From Oscillospiraceae bacterium (GTDB taxonomy: Bacteria; Bacillota; Clostridia; Oscillospirales; Oscillospiraceae), in assembly GCA_910575265.1 (NCBI GenBank), contig CAJTEA010000007.1, forward strand, positions 114,333-178,332: a stretch of DNA of 64,000 bases, in the 5' to 3' direction. Each line of letters starts with the position of its first letter. Within the stretch, counting starts at the first letter, position 1. The position numbers and the translations under genes are program-made. Below, one piece after another: positions 35,647 to 45,665 of the stretch. The notes under the pieces were generated by a model. The model saw nothing but the letters and a program-made list of their open reading frames with translations. It was not told the origin of the DNA and ran no database searches.

Positions 35647-35844
35647 ATGGCACGATATTTCATGGGCGATACCCGCCTGGCGGGGTTGGAGCGGATGATG
35701 ATGGACCCGTCCAGATCGCCGTCTACCCGCATTGACACCCGGAAAAAGAGGCCCCAGAAGAAGCTGCCCTGCAACCGGCCCGCCAAGCCGAGGCAGCGTG
35801 AGTGGGAGATGAAAGAGGGCTTTGAGGAGGGCGGCGGCGTATGA
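35647..35844 (+). CDS. Small basic hypothetical protein
   Basis: 65 residues, rich in Arg, Lys and Met (MARYFMGDTRLAGLERMMMD, then RKKRPQKKLPCNRPAKPRQRE). Ribosome site AGGAGG. It overlaps the ArdA-like gene by 4 bases (ATGA type), which supports that it is translated. A basic, probably nucleic-acid-binding peptide; function unknown. Confidence 0.55.
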   Translation: MARYFMGDTRLAGLERMMMDPSRSPSTRIDTRKKRPQKKLPCNRPAKPRQREWEMKEGFEEGGGV

Positions 35845-37061
35845 GTTATGTGATCCAAGCGGTTTTGAGCAACCCCCGACGTCCGGAATGCGATCAGATC
35901 ACTATCCCCTTTCCCATTCCCGTTGACCAGTACGATAAGGCCATTGAGATGCTCCAGGCAATTGACCTGGGCTTTTCCGTCAACCGGGACTGCACTGTGG
36001 ATGAAGTAAACAGCCGGTACAGCGTGCTGAACACCCTGGTGGGTACGCTGGTCAATATCGATCAGCTGGACTACCTGGCGAAACGGCTGGACGGCTTCTG
36101 CGCCGGCGAGGTCAGTCAGTTCCAGGCTATGGCTCACAAGCTGGGGCTGTCCGAAATCAAGGACTTTATTAACCTGACGTACTGTTGTCAACAGACAACG
36201 GTTATCACGGATTTCTCTGATTTGGAGCAGATCGGGAAAGACCACACAATGACACTGAACGGCGGCGCAATGCCGATAGACCAATACCAGGCAGTGAATG
36301 GCAAAGAAGCCGCCCTCCAGCTGATTAACGGCGGTAGAGGAGTCATCACCCCTTACGGTGTGGCCTACGACAACGGCATGGAGCTGGAACCGGTCTACAA
36401 CGGACATCAGTTCCCCTCATATCTATACGATCACAGCCTGCTGGTGTTGGAGATCACGCCAAAACGGGGTCTTGTGGAGGGGAGCAATCCGGAATATCTG
36501 TACCTTCCCGCTTCGGAACACCAGATCGAGCGGACGCTGCTCCGCGTTGGCGTCACCACACTGCACGATGCTAAGATGCGCATCGACTGGGACGAGTTGC
36601 CGGAAAAAGTTGTGAATGCGCTGGAACTGGACCACCTGAGCGGCAGCGATCTCCCAGCCCTGAACCGGATGTGCCAGGCTATCGAGCCGCTGAAGGAGGC
36701 GGATATGGAGAAGCTGAATGCGGTAGTGCTGTTTGCGGAGGCTGGAGACATGATGGCCGTCCGACAGCTGGCGGAAAACCTGGACCTGTTTGACTTTGTC
36801 CCCGGCCTCCAAACCCCGGAGGAATACGGCAGGCACATGATCCGGGAGTCCGGTCATTTCGACTACGACGAAAACCTGGAGGGCTTCTACGACTACCGCC
36901 GCTACGGTGAACAGCAGCTCCGGCAGGAAGGCGGGCAGTTCAACGAATGCGGCTATGTGGTGTACCAGGGCACAATGCCGCTGGAGGAGCTGATGATGGA
37001 GGACCCCGCAGAGAAGCATCAGCGGGAACAGGGACTCCAGATGGGAGGGCTGACGCAATGA
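35841..37061 (+). CDS. ArdA-like antirestriction protein (1 of 5)
   Basis: 406 residues, strongly acidic. ArdA proteins mimic B-form DNA by their surface charge and block type I restriction-modification enzymes. Here ArdA-like segments occur in tandem: LDYLAKRLDGFCAGEVSQFQAMAHKLGLSEIKDFINLTYCC (module 1), a TPYGVAYDNGM strand, and a C-terminal module with PEEYGRHMIRESGHFDYDENLEGFYDYRRYGEQQLRQEGGQFNECGYVVY, which matches the ArdA end pattern (D-Y-x-x-Y/I-G ... G-Y-V). It ends in MGGLTQ. The DNA for that tail also supplies the ribosome site of the next gene, which starts inside its stop codon. Confidence 0.7.
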   Translation: MSYVIQAVLSNPRRPECDQITIPFPIPVDQYDKAIEMLQAIDLGFSVNRDCTVDEVNSRYSVLNTLVGTLVNIDQLDYLAKRLDGFCAGEVSQFQAMAHKLGLSEIKDFINLTYCCQQTTVITDFSDLEQIGKDHTMTLNGGAMPIDQYQAVNGKEAALQLINGGRGVITPYGVAYDNGMELEPVYNGHQFPSYLYDHSLLVLEITPKRGLVEGSNPEYLYLPASEHQIERTLLRVGVTTLHDAKMRIDWDELPEKVVNALELDHLSGSDLPALNRMCQAIEPLKEADMEKLNAVVLFAEAGDMMAVRQLAENLDLFDFVPGLQTPEEYGRHMIRESGHFDYDENLEGFYDYRRYGEQQLRQEGGQFNECGYVVYQGTMPLEELMMEDPAEKHQREQGLQMGGLTQ

Positions 37062-38179
37062 TTCTTTACCTGGAGTTCCGGAGCTACGGTATTGCGCTCG
37101 ATATCCCCACTACCCGTGATGAGGCGGCAAGCAAGATCTTCAGCCTGATCGCAGGCTTTGAGGATGAGCCTGCGGAAATCAGCATCAGCGGTGTGAACAG
37201 CCCCATCCCCAACCTCTATCCGTATGTCCAGCACGCCGATCTGGAGAGCGGGGCTGACCTTGAGAAGCTGAACACCCTGGACGCCAGAATCAACGGTATG
37301 ACCCAGGAGGAACAACACCTCTTTTCCGGGGCGCTGGAACTGGAATGTACCGGCGATCTGGACTTTGCGGTTCATGTCGCAACCAGCCTGGACCGTTATG
37401 AGATATTCCCTAAAATCAAGACAGACGAGGATCTGGGCCGCTTTCTGGTGGACACGGCGTTCATGACCGGAAAATTCTCCTTCCCCGATGAGGCCCGGCC
37501 TTACCTGGATTACAGCAAGATCGGCGCGGAGCAGCGGGATGCCCTTGGAGGGATATACACGCCCCATGGCCTTGTCAAACGCCGTGAGGAAGCGCCAGTG
37601 CAGGAGGAGACGCCAAAAGCCATGCTTTTGACACTCACAGCCTCAGAACAGAGTTATCCCCTTGTCCTCCCCGCCTCCGAGAAGCAGCTGGGACAGGCAA
37701 AGGAGTCCCTGAGAATCGAGGACTTCGCTCAAGCGGTGATTGCCAGCGCCGAATATACAGCGCCCTATTTGAACCGGCTGATCCCTATGGACAGTATCAC
37801 TGTAGAGGACGCCAATGAGATGGCTATCTGTCTCCAGCGCCTTAAAAAAGACGGCGAGATCATGAAATACTGCGCCGCTCTGGAGGTGGAAGAACCGTCC
37901 ACCTTCACCGAGGCCCTTGATATGGCCATCGACATCGACGACTATGAGCTGATCTCCGACAGCGAACGGGAGTATGGCCGTCAGGCCCTGCGCCGCATGG
38001 GCGCAAACGACGAAGTTCTGGAGGCCATAGAAGGCTGCACTGATTTTGACCGGCTGGGCAGTGAGATGATGGATGAGGACGGCGTTCGGCAAACCGGGTT
38101 CGGTCTGGTGCGCCGGCTGAGCAAGCCCTTTCCTCCTGCGCAAGAGCCGGACCAGCAGATGGGAGGTCTATCATGTTAA
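37058..38179 (+). CDS. ArdA-like protein (2 of 5)
   Basis: 373 residues, acidic. The ATG at 37058 overlaps the previous stop (ATGA) and has GGGAGG upstream inside the previous gene. The ArdA-type core is EDLGRFLVDTAFMTGKFSFPDEARPYLDYSKIGAEQRDALGGIYTPHGLV (about residues 130-180). The second half (LTLTASEQSYPLVLPASEKQLGQAKESL, SITVEDANEMAICLQRLKKDGEIMKYCAALEVEEPSTFTEALDMAID) is closely paralogous to the next gene. Ends in MGGLSC. Confidence 0.6.
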   Translation: MILYLEFRSYGIALDIPTTRDEAASKIFSLIAGFEDEPAEISISGVNSPIPNLYPYVQHADLESGADLEKLNTLDARINGMTQEEQHLFSGALELECTGDLDFAVHVATSLDRYEIFPKIKTDEDLGRFLVDTAFMTGKFSFPDEARPYLDYSKIGAEQRDALGGIYTPHGLVKRREEAPVQEETPKAMLLTLTASEQSYPLVLPASEKQLGQAKESLRIEDFAQAVIASAEYTAPYLNRLIPMDSITVEDANEMAICLQRLKKDGEIMKYCAALEVEEPSTFTEALDMAIDIDDYELISDSEREYGRQALRRMGANDEVLEAIEGCTDFDRLGSEMMDEDGVRQTGFGLVRRLSKPFPPAQEPDQQMGGLSC

Positions 38180-39297
38180 AGCTGAATATATCCAGCGGCA
38201 GGGTACTTGAGCAGTTGAAACTGCCGGTGCCGCCGGATGAATTCAAACGGAAAGTTGATGAAATTCGTGCGGCGGGCCAACCCAATATCGCACCCACGGT
38301 ATTGAACGCTGACAGTTCCGTCCCCGCACTCAACTGGCATCTCCAGCAAACCAAGCTGGACAGCGATTCCACGATCCAGAAGCTGAACCAGCTGGCGGAG
38401 ACAATAGACGGGATGAACGCGGCGGAACACTACCATCTGTCCAAGTCTCTGGACCCGGAGTCTCAACAGAGTCTGGACGATGTGCTTCGGATCGCCGCCC
38501 ATATCAAACCGGCCAGCCTGGCTTGCTACGAGGTCATTCCGGGTGTGACCTCCCACCAGGAGCTGGGCAGATGGCTGGTGGAGCATGACCGTCTGGAGGA
38601 TAAGGTACCGGAGACTCTGCGGCCCTACCTGGACTATCGCTCCATCGGCATCGACTACTGCAACAGCCATGAGGGAGAGTTCCTGGCCGACAGCTACACC
38701 GGGATTCAGTCAGGCGCTATGGAGCAGGTCTTGGAAGAGCAGGGCGTCCTCCGCCTGACGCTTTCCACAGCAAAGGGTACATTTCCCCTCAGCTTTCCCG
38801 CCTCGGACGAGCGGCTGGAGCAGGCAAAAAGGGCGCTGGACGTGGAGGACTTCGCCCAGGCCGGCATCACCGCCGTCAAGTTCTCCTCCCCGTATCTGGA
38901 CGGCCTCCTCCCGCTGGATACAATCACTGTGGAAGATGCCAATACGCTGGCGCTGTGCCTTCAGGAGATGGAGCAGGAGGACGGTGAGCTGCTGAAGTTC
39001 TGCGCCGTGCTGGAGGTGGAACAGCCGGGTGCCTTCACGGAAGCCGTCAGCATCGCCATGGACCGGGACGACTATGAACTGGTCCCGGAGGACATGGATG
39101 AGTATGGGAAACAGGTACTCCGCCGCACTGGGGCTGACGATGAAGTCATTGATACCATCGACGGGTATATGGATTTTTCCCGTCTGGGCGAGGACTCCAT
39201 GGCAGAGGACGGCGTCCGGCGGACGGAGTTCGGTCTGGCGCGCCGCCTGAGCAAGCCTTTCCCTCCCGCACCGGAGATTGGGCAGGCGATGATGTAA
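38173..39297 (+). CDS. ArdA-like protein (3 of 5)
   Basis: 374 residues, acidic, overlapping the previous gene by 7 bases. Paralogue of gene 2: QELGRWLVEHDRLEDKVPETLRPYLDYRSIG in the first half; LTLSTAKGTFPLSFPASDERLEQAKRALDVEDFAQAGI and TITVEDANTLALCLQEMEQEDGELLKFCAVLEVEQPGAFTEAV in the second. The two therefore arose by duplication. Ends in GQAMM, a degenerate form of the tail shared by the neighbours. A gap of 74 bases with its own ribosome site separates it from the next gene. Confidence 0.58.
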   Translation: MLKLNISSGRVLEQLKLPVPPDEFKRKVDEIRAAGQPNIAPTVLNADSSVPALNWHLQQTKLDSDSTIQKLNQLAETIDGMNAAEHYHLSKSLDPESQQSLDDVLRIAAHIKPASLACYEVIPGVTSHQELGRWLVEHDRLEDKVPETLRPYLDYRSIGIDYCNSHEGEFLADSYTGIQSGAMEQVLEEQGVLRLTLSTAKGTFPLSFPASDERLEQAKRALDVEDFAQAGITAVKFSSPYLDGLLPLDTITVEDANTLALCLQEMEQEDGELLKFCAVLEVEQPGAFTEAVSIAMDRDDYELVPEDMDEYGKQVLRRTGADDEVIDTIDGYMDFSRLGEDSMAEDGVRRTEFGLARRLSKPFPPAPEIGQAMM

Positions 39298-39371
39298 AAA
39301 GTTTTTGTAGACTTTCGCCGGGAGTTGTGGTATCTATTGTTGCTGACCAAAAACGAAAGGGAGTGAAACCG

Positions 39372-40709
39372 TTGCAAATCAACATTTACAAGGACAAAAT
39401 GCTGGGGGCTCGCCTGTTCGGGGCCTCGGTGCTGTACAGTGCCGCGCCCATCCCCCGCGAGGACGTGCCCCAGGGCTGGTACTGTTACGACCTGCGGGGT
39501 ACTGCCCGCCATCCGGACGAACCCCACGCGCTGGTGGATCTGGCGGAGGAAAACCATGCCGGTTCGATCCTCTCCTATCTGCCGCTGAAAAAAGCCTGTT
39601 CCCAGTTCCGGCTGGTCAAGGATATGTTCCAGATGACCGGTACAAATCCCTGCTTGGCGGAGTTCTGTGCTGAGGAAAAGATCCGCTGCCCTGAAACGCC
39701 TGTCCGCCATCTGCTGTGCCCCGCATCCCCCGAGGATGCGGGGCTTTTTTATGCTCAGACGCCGGAGAAGGATAAGGAGCTGGGGGCCATCGGCCATGTC
39801 CGCATCGACTTCGGACACGAGGGACGCGAGGGCTTCTACCATACCTGGTGGCCCAGAGGCCCCGAAGAGCTGAACACCCAGGAGTTCCGGAATGAGCTGG
39901 ACAAGGTGGTGAACGATCTTCGCAAGGGAGTCCTGAAAGACCTCCCCTCCATGCGGCGGTACTGCTATGGCAGTAAGGGCGCCATTGCGGGCGGCTCCTG
40001 CTGCCAGAACTACGGCTTCACGCTGGAGACGGGACGGTATCTCTACCGCCTGCGGTGCAATCCCATAGAGGGCGACTACCAGTGCTACCTCAGTTGTTTC
40101 GATAAACAGGCTCAGCAGATGGGACTGACGGAAAAAGGACTCCAGGCGCTCCAAAACGCCGCTGATCCCACACTCCCCCATAGCTATGAGTGGTATGTGA
40201 TCGAACACACCAACACGCCTGAGCGGCAAGTGACCCACCAGCTCCCGCTGGAGGGGGCCATGCAGTTATACGCCGGTCTTGACTGCGAGGACAAGCGGCT
40301 GGGGGTCACCAAGGACGGCATCGCCGCGGTGGATCTGGCCATCCATTGGGATGGCCGGGAGTGGCTGTCAGAAGACCGGCTGAGGATGGACGAATTCAAG
40401 GATGACCCGGTGGTGGCGGAGGCTGCCGCCCATCTCCGGCAGGTACTGGACGAAAGCCCGGCTGTCGGGCGGGTCACCTTCGCCAGTGGGGAACGGTGGA
40501 ACTATACCGATCCGCAGAAGTACCTCCAGACTGTCCGTGAGGAACTGCCCTGCCACGCCACCACCGGCTTCCGCTGTGAAACCCTGACCGATGACCCGGA
40601 AATCCGCAAGGCCGTGGACGATATGTTCTGCGACCTGTATGGTGAGGAGAATCCCCGCCAGATCGAGGACTACGGTGGTACCGGCATGACGATGGGAGGT
40701 ATAGGCTGA
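39372..40709 (+). CDS. LPD28-like domain protein of the ICE
   Basis: About 445 residues. The N-terminal 80 residues (IYKDKMLGARLFGASVLYSAAPIPREDVPQGWYCYDLRGTARHPDEPHALVDLAEENHAGSIL; shown across its key motifs) match the LPD28-type module found in large mobile-element polypeptides. The central part (about 115-240) contains several Cys (SKGAIAGGSCCQNYGF) and aromatic residues; the C-terminal third resembles no family I know. The open frame starts earlier, but TTG at 39372 has AAGGGAG upstream and gives the usual N-terminus. Ends in MGGIG, and its stop overlaps the next start. Confidence 0.5.
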   Translation: MQINIYKDKMLGARLFGASVLYSAAPIPREDVPQGWYCYDLRGTARHPDEPHALVDLAEENHAGSILSYLPLKKACSQFRLVKDMFQMTGTNPCLAEFCAEEKIRCPETPVRHLLCPASPEDAGLFYAQTPEKDKELGAIGHVRIDFGHEGREGFYHTWWPRGPEELNTQEFRNELDKVVNDLRKGVLKDLPSMRRYCYGSKGAIAGGSCCQNYGFTLETGRYLYRLRCNPIEGDYQCYLSCFDKQAQQMGLTEKGLQALQNAADPTLPHSYEWYVIEHTNTPERQVTHQLPLEGAMQLYAGLDCEDKRLGVTKDGIAAVDLAIHWDGREWLSEDRLRMDEFKDDPVVAEAAAHLRQVLDESPAVGRVTFASGERWNYTDPQKYLQTVREELPCHATTGFRCETLTDDPEIRKAVDDMFCDLYGEENPRQIEDYGGTGMTMGGIG

Positions 40710-41266
40710 TGAGTGAATCAGATCGGATTTTATATCCCAGAGCCGCGCTGAAACAATGGCTTGGCCACGGAGCCTCCCAATCTTCTTATAATCTGGATGA
40801 GTTTCTGAAACTGATTGAGCCGACCTATCAGGCGTATGAGGAGTACATCCGAAGATGTGTTGCCGGTCTGACTACAGTCGCCGCACAGCGGGCGGCGCTC
40901 CATCAGGAGGAAGATATCACAAAACTGCGGGAGATTATTCTGAAATTGGTGCCATTCTGGGGCTTGGATGGAGGCGCCTACGCGGATAAAGAAACCTCCA
41001 TCCAGCTGGAACGGCGGTACAGAGAATCATTTGACCAGGCCGTGTCAGCCGCGCGGAGATCCGGTCAGGCTCCCGCGCTGCCAGACAGCGCCAAAAATGA
41101 TATTTTAATCGCATTGGAAATTCACCGTCAGGAGTTGGAAATCGACGGCGAACTGGATGACTGGATCGAGGAATGTGTGTCTCTGCAAAGACAGCTGCGG
41201 TCAGAGTGGCAGATGGACGCTGATCGCTCCCAGCAGGCAGCGCCGGCAATGGAGGGTATGAGCTGA
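40709..41266 (+). CDS. Helical ICE protein, family H (1 of 3)
   Basis: 185 residues, mostly helical, no membrane segment. The core YQAYEEYIRRCVAGLTTVAAQRAAL ... FWGLDGG ... YRESFDQAVSAARRSGQAPALPDSAKNDILIALEIHRQELE recurs in two other proteins of this array (42272-43441 and 47101-47727). Function unknown. ATG overlaps the upstream stop with GGGAGG ahead. Ends in MEGMS and overlaps the next ATG by one base. Confidence 0.55.
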   Translation: MSESDRILYPRAALKQWLGHGASQSSYNLDEFLKLIEPTYQAYEEYIRRCVAGLTTVAAQRAALHQEEDITKLREIILKLVPFWGLDGGAYADKETSIQLERRYRESFDQAVSAARRSGQAPALPDSAKNDILIALEIHRQELEIDGELDDWIEECVSLQRQLRSEWQMDADRSQQAAPAMEGMS

Positions 41267-42279
41267 TGAAAGACCTTGTTCAATGTACGGTTTCACGTAA
41301 TGATTTCCAGCGGTGGCTGGACTGGGGAAACGCGCCTTTGACAATCTGCACGGGCGAGAAAGCCGTCACGATGCTCCTCAAAATCGAAAAGAAGCCGGTT
41401 GACTATCTGTACCAGACTGCCGTGGAAGCAGATGGCTGTATCTCCTGGAAAAACGGCCTGACGTTTTGCGGTGTACACGACATCGGAAAAAAGACACTGT
41501 ATCTGACGAAGGGCCTGTCAACTATTCTTACAGACGGGCAGGCCCCGTTTGCGGCCAGGGCCATCCCCTCTATGGTGGATGAAATATGCGGCAGAATCAA
41601 TCAGCGCGTGGAGGAGATCATCGCGAATGACCGGAGCAACCTCCCCACACAGATAGTCTCCAGCGGACAAGCGAAGCGCGATCTTCAGTATTATCAGGAC
41701 TACGGCGCCAAAGAAACGGTAATCTGCCAAATTTTTGCCAACCAGGCGCCAGATGGGCAGTTCCACAGCGACTATATTCTGAATGAACTGCCGGAGGCCG
41801 CTTTTATGGCCTGGCTCCAGGACCCGGAGGGCTTCATTGAGACAGAGGCGGAGCAATATATCAAAATAAACCAGGAGAAATTTCTCCTGCAATTTCTGAA
41901 AGATGACGCTCTGTTAGCGGAATATCAGGCGCTGATGCAGGATACCGAAAATCCCATCCATCGAATGAAAGCCATCACAGAGGCGTTAAAAGCCAGCGGC
42001 GCTAAAACGGTGACCGTTACGGTTGAGAAAGATGGCAAGGAACTGACTTTCAAGACGGCGGCAAACTCCCTGACAGGCCATAGGAATTATTACAGCACCT
42101 ATGATATCCCCGCACAGGACCGCCGTGAGTTTGAGCGGCTGTTTGGCCGCAGCGCCGATTACTGCGCGGAGGACATCATCCGAATCACCTACGGAAAAAA
42201 GACGCTTTACGAGGCTCCGCCTATCCAGGCTGAGGATATGGCGGAACGTATTGAACTGGGAGGAATGCAGCTTGGATAA
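41266..42279 (+). CDS. ICE-associated hypothetical protein
   Basis: 337 residues, no signal peptide or membrane helix. No family recognised. The C-terminal third (about residues 240-330: KTVTVTVEKDGKELTFKTA, RNYYSTYDIPAQDRREFERLFGRSADYCAEDIIRITYGKKTLYE) is beta-rich and well defined, and the central part is helical. Start overlaps the previous stop (TGATG) with GGAGGG upstream. Ends in LGGMQLG; the same DNA provides the ribosome site for the next gene, which starts at a TTG inside this one's last codons. Confidence 0.5.
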   Translation: MKDLVQCTVSRNDFQRWLDWGNAPLTICTGEKAVTMLLKIEKKPVDYLYQTAVEADGCISWKNGLTFCGVHDIGKKTLYLTKGLSTILTDGQAPFAARAIPSMVDEICGRINQRVEEIIANDRSNLPTQIVSSGQAKRDLQYYQDYGAKETVICQIFANQAPDGQFHSDYILNELPEAAFMAWLQDPEGFIETEAEQYIKINQEKFLLQFLKDDALLAEYQALMQDTENPIHRMKAITEALKASGAKTVTVTVEKDGKELTFKTAANSLTGHRNYYSTYDIPAQDRREFERLFGRSADYCAEDIIRITYGKKTLYEAPPIQAEDMAERIELGGMQLG

Positions 42280-43441
42280 CAGAGAACAGACCTCGCCGGC
42301 CCAGGGCGAAAACACCCGCCGCTATACCATTGATGAACTTCTCGCTCAGATGGAGCCGCAGTATCAGGCATATAAAAACACGATGCGCCAGTGCATCGCT
42401 GGCCTGACGGAACACGCCGCCCGGCTTGCCGCACAGGGTCAGGAAGAACAGCTGCCCACATTCCGCAGACTGCTCACAGATATGGCTGAGTTCTGGGGAT
42501 TGGCTGAGGATGACACACCCAAGGGATACCGGGAGATGGTGGAGCAAATCGGCAGTACATTCGATCAGGCGGTATCCGCCGCCAGAGACTCCGGCGGCGC
42601 GCCTGAGCTGAGTGAACAGACCAGGCAGAATATCCTCAGCGGCTTGGAACTCTACGCCCAGGAGATGCGGGCCAACGATGAGGAGCTGGAACAGTGGGCA
42701 GCGGAATGCGACAGCCTTGCGGGAGGCCTGAAGAAACAGTGGTATCCGGCGCAGCCGGGGATGGAAATGAGCAAGTCCGATTTCTGGGAGCTGATCGCCG
42801 GAGCAAAGAAAGAATGCGGTCAGAATATGGACGCATCCAGCCAGTGGCTGGCCGGGCAGCTCATTGCCCGCGGCCCCCAGCAGACGCAGGACTTCCACGA
42901 CATTCTGACCGGATACCTGAATCTATCGTATCAATACGGACTGTGGACCGCCGCCTCGCTGATGTGTGAAAACGGCTGCTCAGACGACGGCTTCATCGAC
43001 TTCCGGGTATGGCTCATCGCCCAGGGCGAGGAGGTCTACATGGCGGCGTTGGCTGATCCGGACTCTCTGGCAGATGTGGAAGCCTATGGAGGCTGCCAGT
43101 TTGAGGAATTACTCTACACTGGAAACGAAACGATGAAGCATTTGACCGGCAAGGACGCCTATGAAAACACGGACCCGGACGCATACAAAGCACTGGTAGC
43201 GGAGTTAAAAAAAGGTATTACCTATGGAGAAGGCGTCGACTACCCCTACGAATGGGATGAGGTTGAGGAGTATCTTCCCCGCCTGTGTGAGAAGTATTTG
43301 GAACCGTGCGCTGTCGAGTTCCATCTGAAGTCTCATCACACAATTTGGTTCTCCGACTGTCCGGACATTCAAAAGGCGCGTGAGGGCGGGCCCCCGCAGA
43401 GGAACGGGCCGCAAACTGATATAAAAATGGAGGGAATGTAA
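42272..43441 (+). CDS. Family H helical domain fused to DUF4240
   Basis: 389 residues from a TTG at 42272 with GGGAGG 8 bases upstream; the longer open frame upstream is out-of-frame overlap with the previous gene. Residues about 20-155 are a family H domain (YQAYKNTMRQCIAGLTEHAARLAAQ ... FWGLAEDD ... FDQAVSAARDSGGAPELSEQTRQNILSGLELYAQEMR). Residues about 165-300 are a DUF4240-type domain (KSDFWELIAGAKKECG ... ASLMCENGCSDDGFIDFRVWLIAQGEEVYMAALADPDSLAD). This fusion links two modules otherwise encoded apart. Ends in MEGM, one base before the next ATG. Confidence 0.6.
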   Translation: MDNREQTSPAQGENTRRYTIDELLAQMEPQYQAYKNTMRQCIAGLTEHAARLAAQGQEEQLPTFRRLLTDMAEFWGLAEDDTPKGYREMVEQIGSTFDQAVSAARDSGGAPELSEQTRQNILSGLELYAQEMRANDEELEQWAAECDSLAGGLKKQWYPAQPGMEMSKSDFWELIAGAKKECGQNMDASSQWLAGQLIARGPQQTQDFHDILTGYLNLSYQYGLWTAASLMCENGCSDDGFIDFRVWLIAQGEEVYMAALADPDSLADVEAYGGCQFEELLYTGNETMKHLTGKDAYENTDPDAYKALVAELKKGITYGEGVDYPYEWDEVEEYLPRLCEKYLEPCAVEFHLKSHHTIWFSDCPDIQKAREGGPPQRNGPQTDIKMEGM

Positions 43442-44452
43442 ATGGACCGGATACCAAAAGAATGGCTGGATTTTCTGCGGGAACAGTTTCCAGTGGGCAG
43501 CCGGATCAAGCTCCGCGAGATGAAAGACGACCCCCACCCGGTGGAGCCGGGGAGCATGGGGACGCTGAAGGGCATCGACGACGCCGGCCACTTTCTGGTG
43601 AACTGGGACAGTGGCCGCAGCCTGAACCTGGTGCTGGGGGCGGACAGCTTCTCTGTCCTGCCCCCGCCCCTCCAGACGCTGAAGCTGTACGCCCCCATGA
43701 CCGCGGAACTCTTTGAACCCGATGAATACGGCGGAATGGATGAGGATGGTACTCCTTTGGACGGGCGGGATCTTCGCCACTACGCGGACAGCATCCTGGC
43801 CGCCCTGATCCGGGAACGGATGCCGGAAGAAGCGGAGCGCGGCATTATGCACTGGTACGGCAAAGATGATGCCGTGGATCGCAAGGTCCGCTCTGCTCTC
43901 TTCACTACAGAGGAACGGGAAGGCCGGCTCTGGGCGGTAGTGGAGTGCAAGGCAGCAGAAGCGCTGACCCCTGTGGAACTGGACACTTTGACTGATTATC
44001 TGAGCGGGCAGATGTCTGATGGCTGGGGCGAGGGCTTTGAGCAGCGTGATATTGGCATCGGAGATGGCTGTGAGCTGTATGTCCACCTGTGGCAGAGCAA
44101 GGACTGGAGCATCATGCCGGAGCAGGACCGCTTCGATCCCCACTTCTCTGAGCGGCTCCCGGATATGTGCTTCTCTGTCCTGCCGGAGGATGACTCCCTG
44201 ATCTGCATTACCAGAGGCGCCGGCTATCAGGTGTCGGAGAACAGCAGTGAGAAACCCGGTCTGAACCGGCACATAGCGGACTACCGCAATCAATGCCGCG
44301 GAATCAGCAAGGCTCAGGAGCAGGCCATGTTGGGCGGTTGCCTGCGTGGCTGGGACTGCCCTGCCGCTGATCCCAGGACCTATGAGCAGACCCTCCAGTC
44401 CCCCACCGATATGGAGGCTGGAGCGCCGATGGGAGGGATGACTCTTGGATAA
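43442..44452 (+). CDS. DUF4314 domain protein
   Basis: 336 residues. The first 80 residues ([60 protein letters not shown]) form the DUF4314 module, a small SH3-like barrel common in ICE and phage proteins. A middle section ([30 protein letters not shown]) looks like a separate module of about 180 residues, also common on these elements. A C-terminal helical part resembles ends of other array proteins. Ends in MGGMTLG, overlapping the TTG of the next gene. Confidence 0.6.
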   Translation: MDRIPKEWLDFLREQFPVGSRIKLREMKDDPHPVEPGSMGTLKGIDDAGHFLVNWDSGRSLNLVLGADSFSVLPPPLQTLKLYAPMTAELFEPDEYGGMDEDGTPLDGRDLRHYADSILAALIRERMPEEAERGIMHWYGKDDAVDRKVRSALFTTEEREGRLWAVVECKAAEALTPVELDTLTDYLSGQMSDGWGEGFEQRDIGIGDGCELYVHLWQSKDWSIMPEQDRFDPHFSERLPDMCFSVLPEDDSLICITRGAGYQVSENSSEKPGLNRHIADYRNQCRGISKAQEQAMLGGCLRGWDCPAADPRTYEQTLQSPTDMEAGAPMGGMTLG

Positions 44453-45665
44453 GGTATTCCATATCCGCACATTCAGCAGCCCCAACGGAGCCTGTCAGGA
44501 AGTGGAGCTGGATCTGCCAGCCACGGATTACGAACTTCTCGACGCAATGGAACAGATCCGGCTGGAGGACGGAAAGCACCCGTATCTGGAGTTCCATGCT
44601 GTCGAGGAATACGACTACTTGAACGAGCGCATTCAGGAGACAGACATCTTCCCGCTCAATGCCCTGGCCAAGCGGCTGGCAGAGCTGGACACGCGAGGTA
44701 TGGCTGTCTTCGAGGGGCTGGTCTGCATGGATATTCAGAAAGGCGTGGAAACGATCCCCATTGGCAGCCTGATCGACTACGCCTACAGCGGGGACTGCTG
44801 CCATGTGTTGGAGTATGCCGTGACCGATGAGGAGCTGGGCAGGTTCCTTGTGGAGAACGGGTTTATCCCGGAAACAGACGCTATTCCGGACGCCACGCTT
44901 GAACTGCTGGACTACGCGCAGATTGGGAAGAACCATCGGGAGGCGGAGGGCAGTACATTTACCGGCTTCGGCTATGTGGAGCGGCACAGCGAACCGCGTC
45001 AGGTTTACAAAACCCTGGATCTCACGCCGAAAAAACCCGCGTACACCATCCTGGCTGAGACATATGACGGAAACCGGGTAGAGTTCCCATACCCGGCCAA
45101 CGCTCCCATGGGGACGGAGCCGGTGCGCTGTGTGGACTGCACCGCGCCGTCACTCATCGGTCTGACCAGTGGAATGGAAACTGTGGACCTGCTGGCCCGC
45201 AGACTGGCAGGGCTGGAGCCGAAGGCCCTGACCGCTTACAAGGCCCTGCTGGAAGCCACAGATTGCAAGGACATCCTGAGCGCCGGGGCGCTCATGGACT
45301 CGCTGGACAACTATGTCTTCTCCCCCCAGTACAGCTCCCCCATCGAAGTGGCGAAGGGGGAGCTTTCTCTTATCCTCTGTGAGCCGGACGCGGCGACACT
45401 CGCCCCACACCTGAATCTATACCAGTACGGACAGGCGCTGATCGAAAAGTGCGGCGGCGTTCTGACTCCCTATGGCCTGATTGAGCCAAGGGGTCCCCAC
45501 ATGAGCCCAGCGGAGCGGGTCATGTGGGGAGCGGAAGAGCAAGGGAGTGAACGGAGTTTTCGCCTTCAGGCGGAAACGGAGGTGAACGGACTTTGCGATG
45601 ACGCTGGACAGCCTGTCCAGGGTATGGAAGAAAGCCCCCAACAGGGCGGAATGGAGATGAAGTGA
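44445..45665 (+). CDS. ArdA-like protein (4 of 5)
   Basis: 406 residues, strongly acidic. Start is TTG at 44445 within the previous gene's last codons, with GGGAGGG upstream. ArdA pattern: [24 protein letters not shown] and [53 protein letters not shown] second half repeats the layout ([29 protein letters not shown] ... [22 protein letters not shown]). Ends in QGGMEMK, running into the GTGATGATG of the next gene. Confidence 0.65.
   Translation: MDKVFHIRTFSSPNGACQEVELDLPATDYELLDAMEQIRLEDGKHPYLEFHAVEEYDYLNERIQETDIFPLNALAKRLAELDTRGMAVFEGLVCMDIQKGVETIPIGSLIDYAYSGDCCHVLEYAVTDEELGRFLVENGFIPETDAIPDATLELLDYAQIGKNHREAEGSTFTGFGYVERHSEPRQVYKTLDLTPKKPAYTILAETYDGNRVEFPYPANAPMGTEPVRCVDCTAPSLIGLTSGMETVDLLARRLAGLEPKALTAYKALLEATDCKDILSAGALMDSLDNYVFSPQYSSPIEVAKGELSLILCEPDAATLAPHLNLYQYGQALIEKCGGVLTPYGLIEPRGPHMSPAERVMWGAEEQGSERSFRLQAETEVNGLCDDAGQPVQGMEESPQQGGMEMK

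Noticed and set aside
36947..37057. Upstream extension of the second ArdA-like gene
   Set aside because: It overlaps the coding frame of the first ArdA-like gene without ribosome site; the ATG at 37058 has GGGAGG and the common ATGA overlap.
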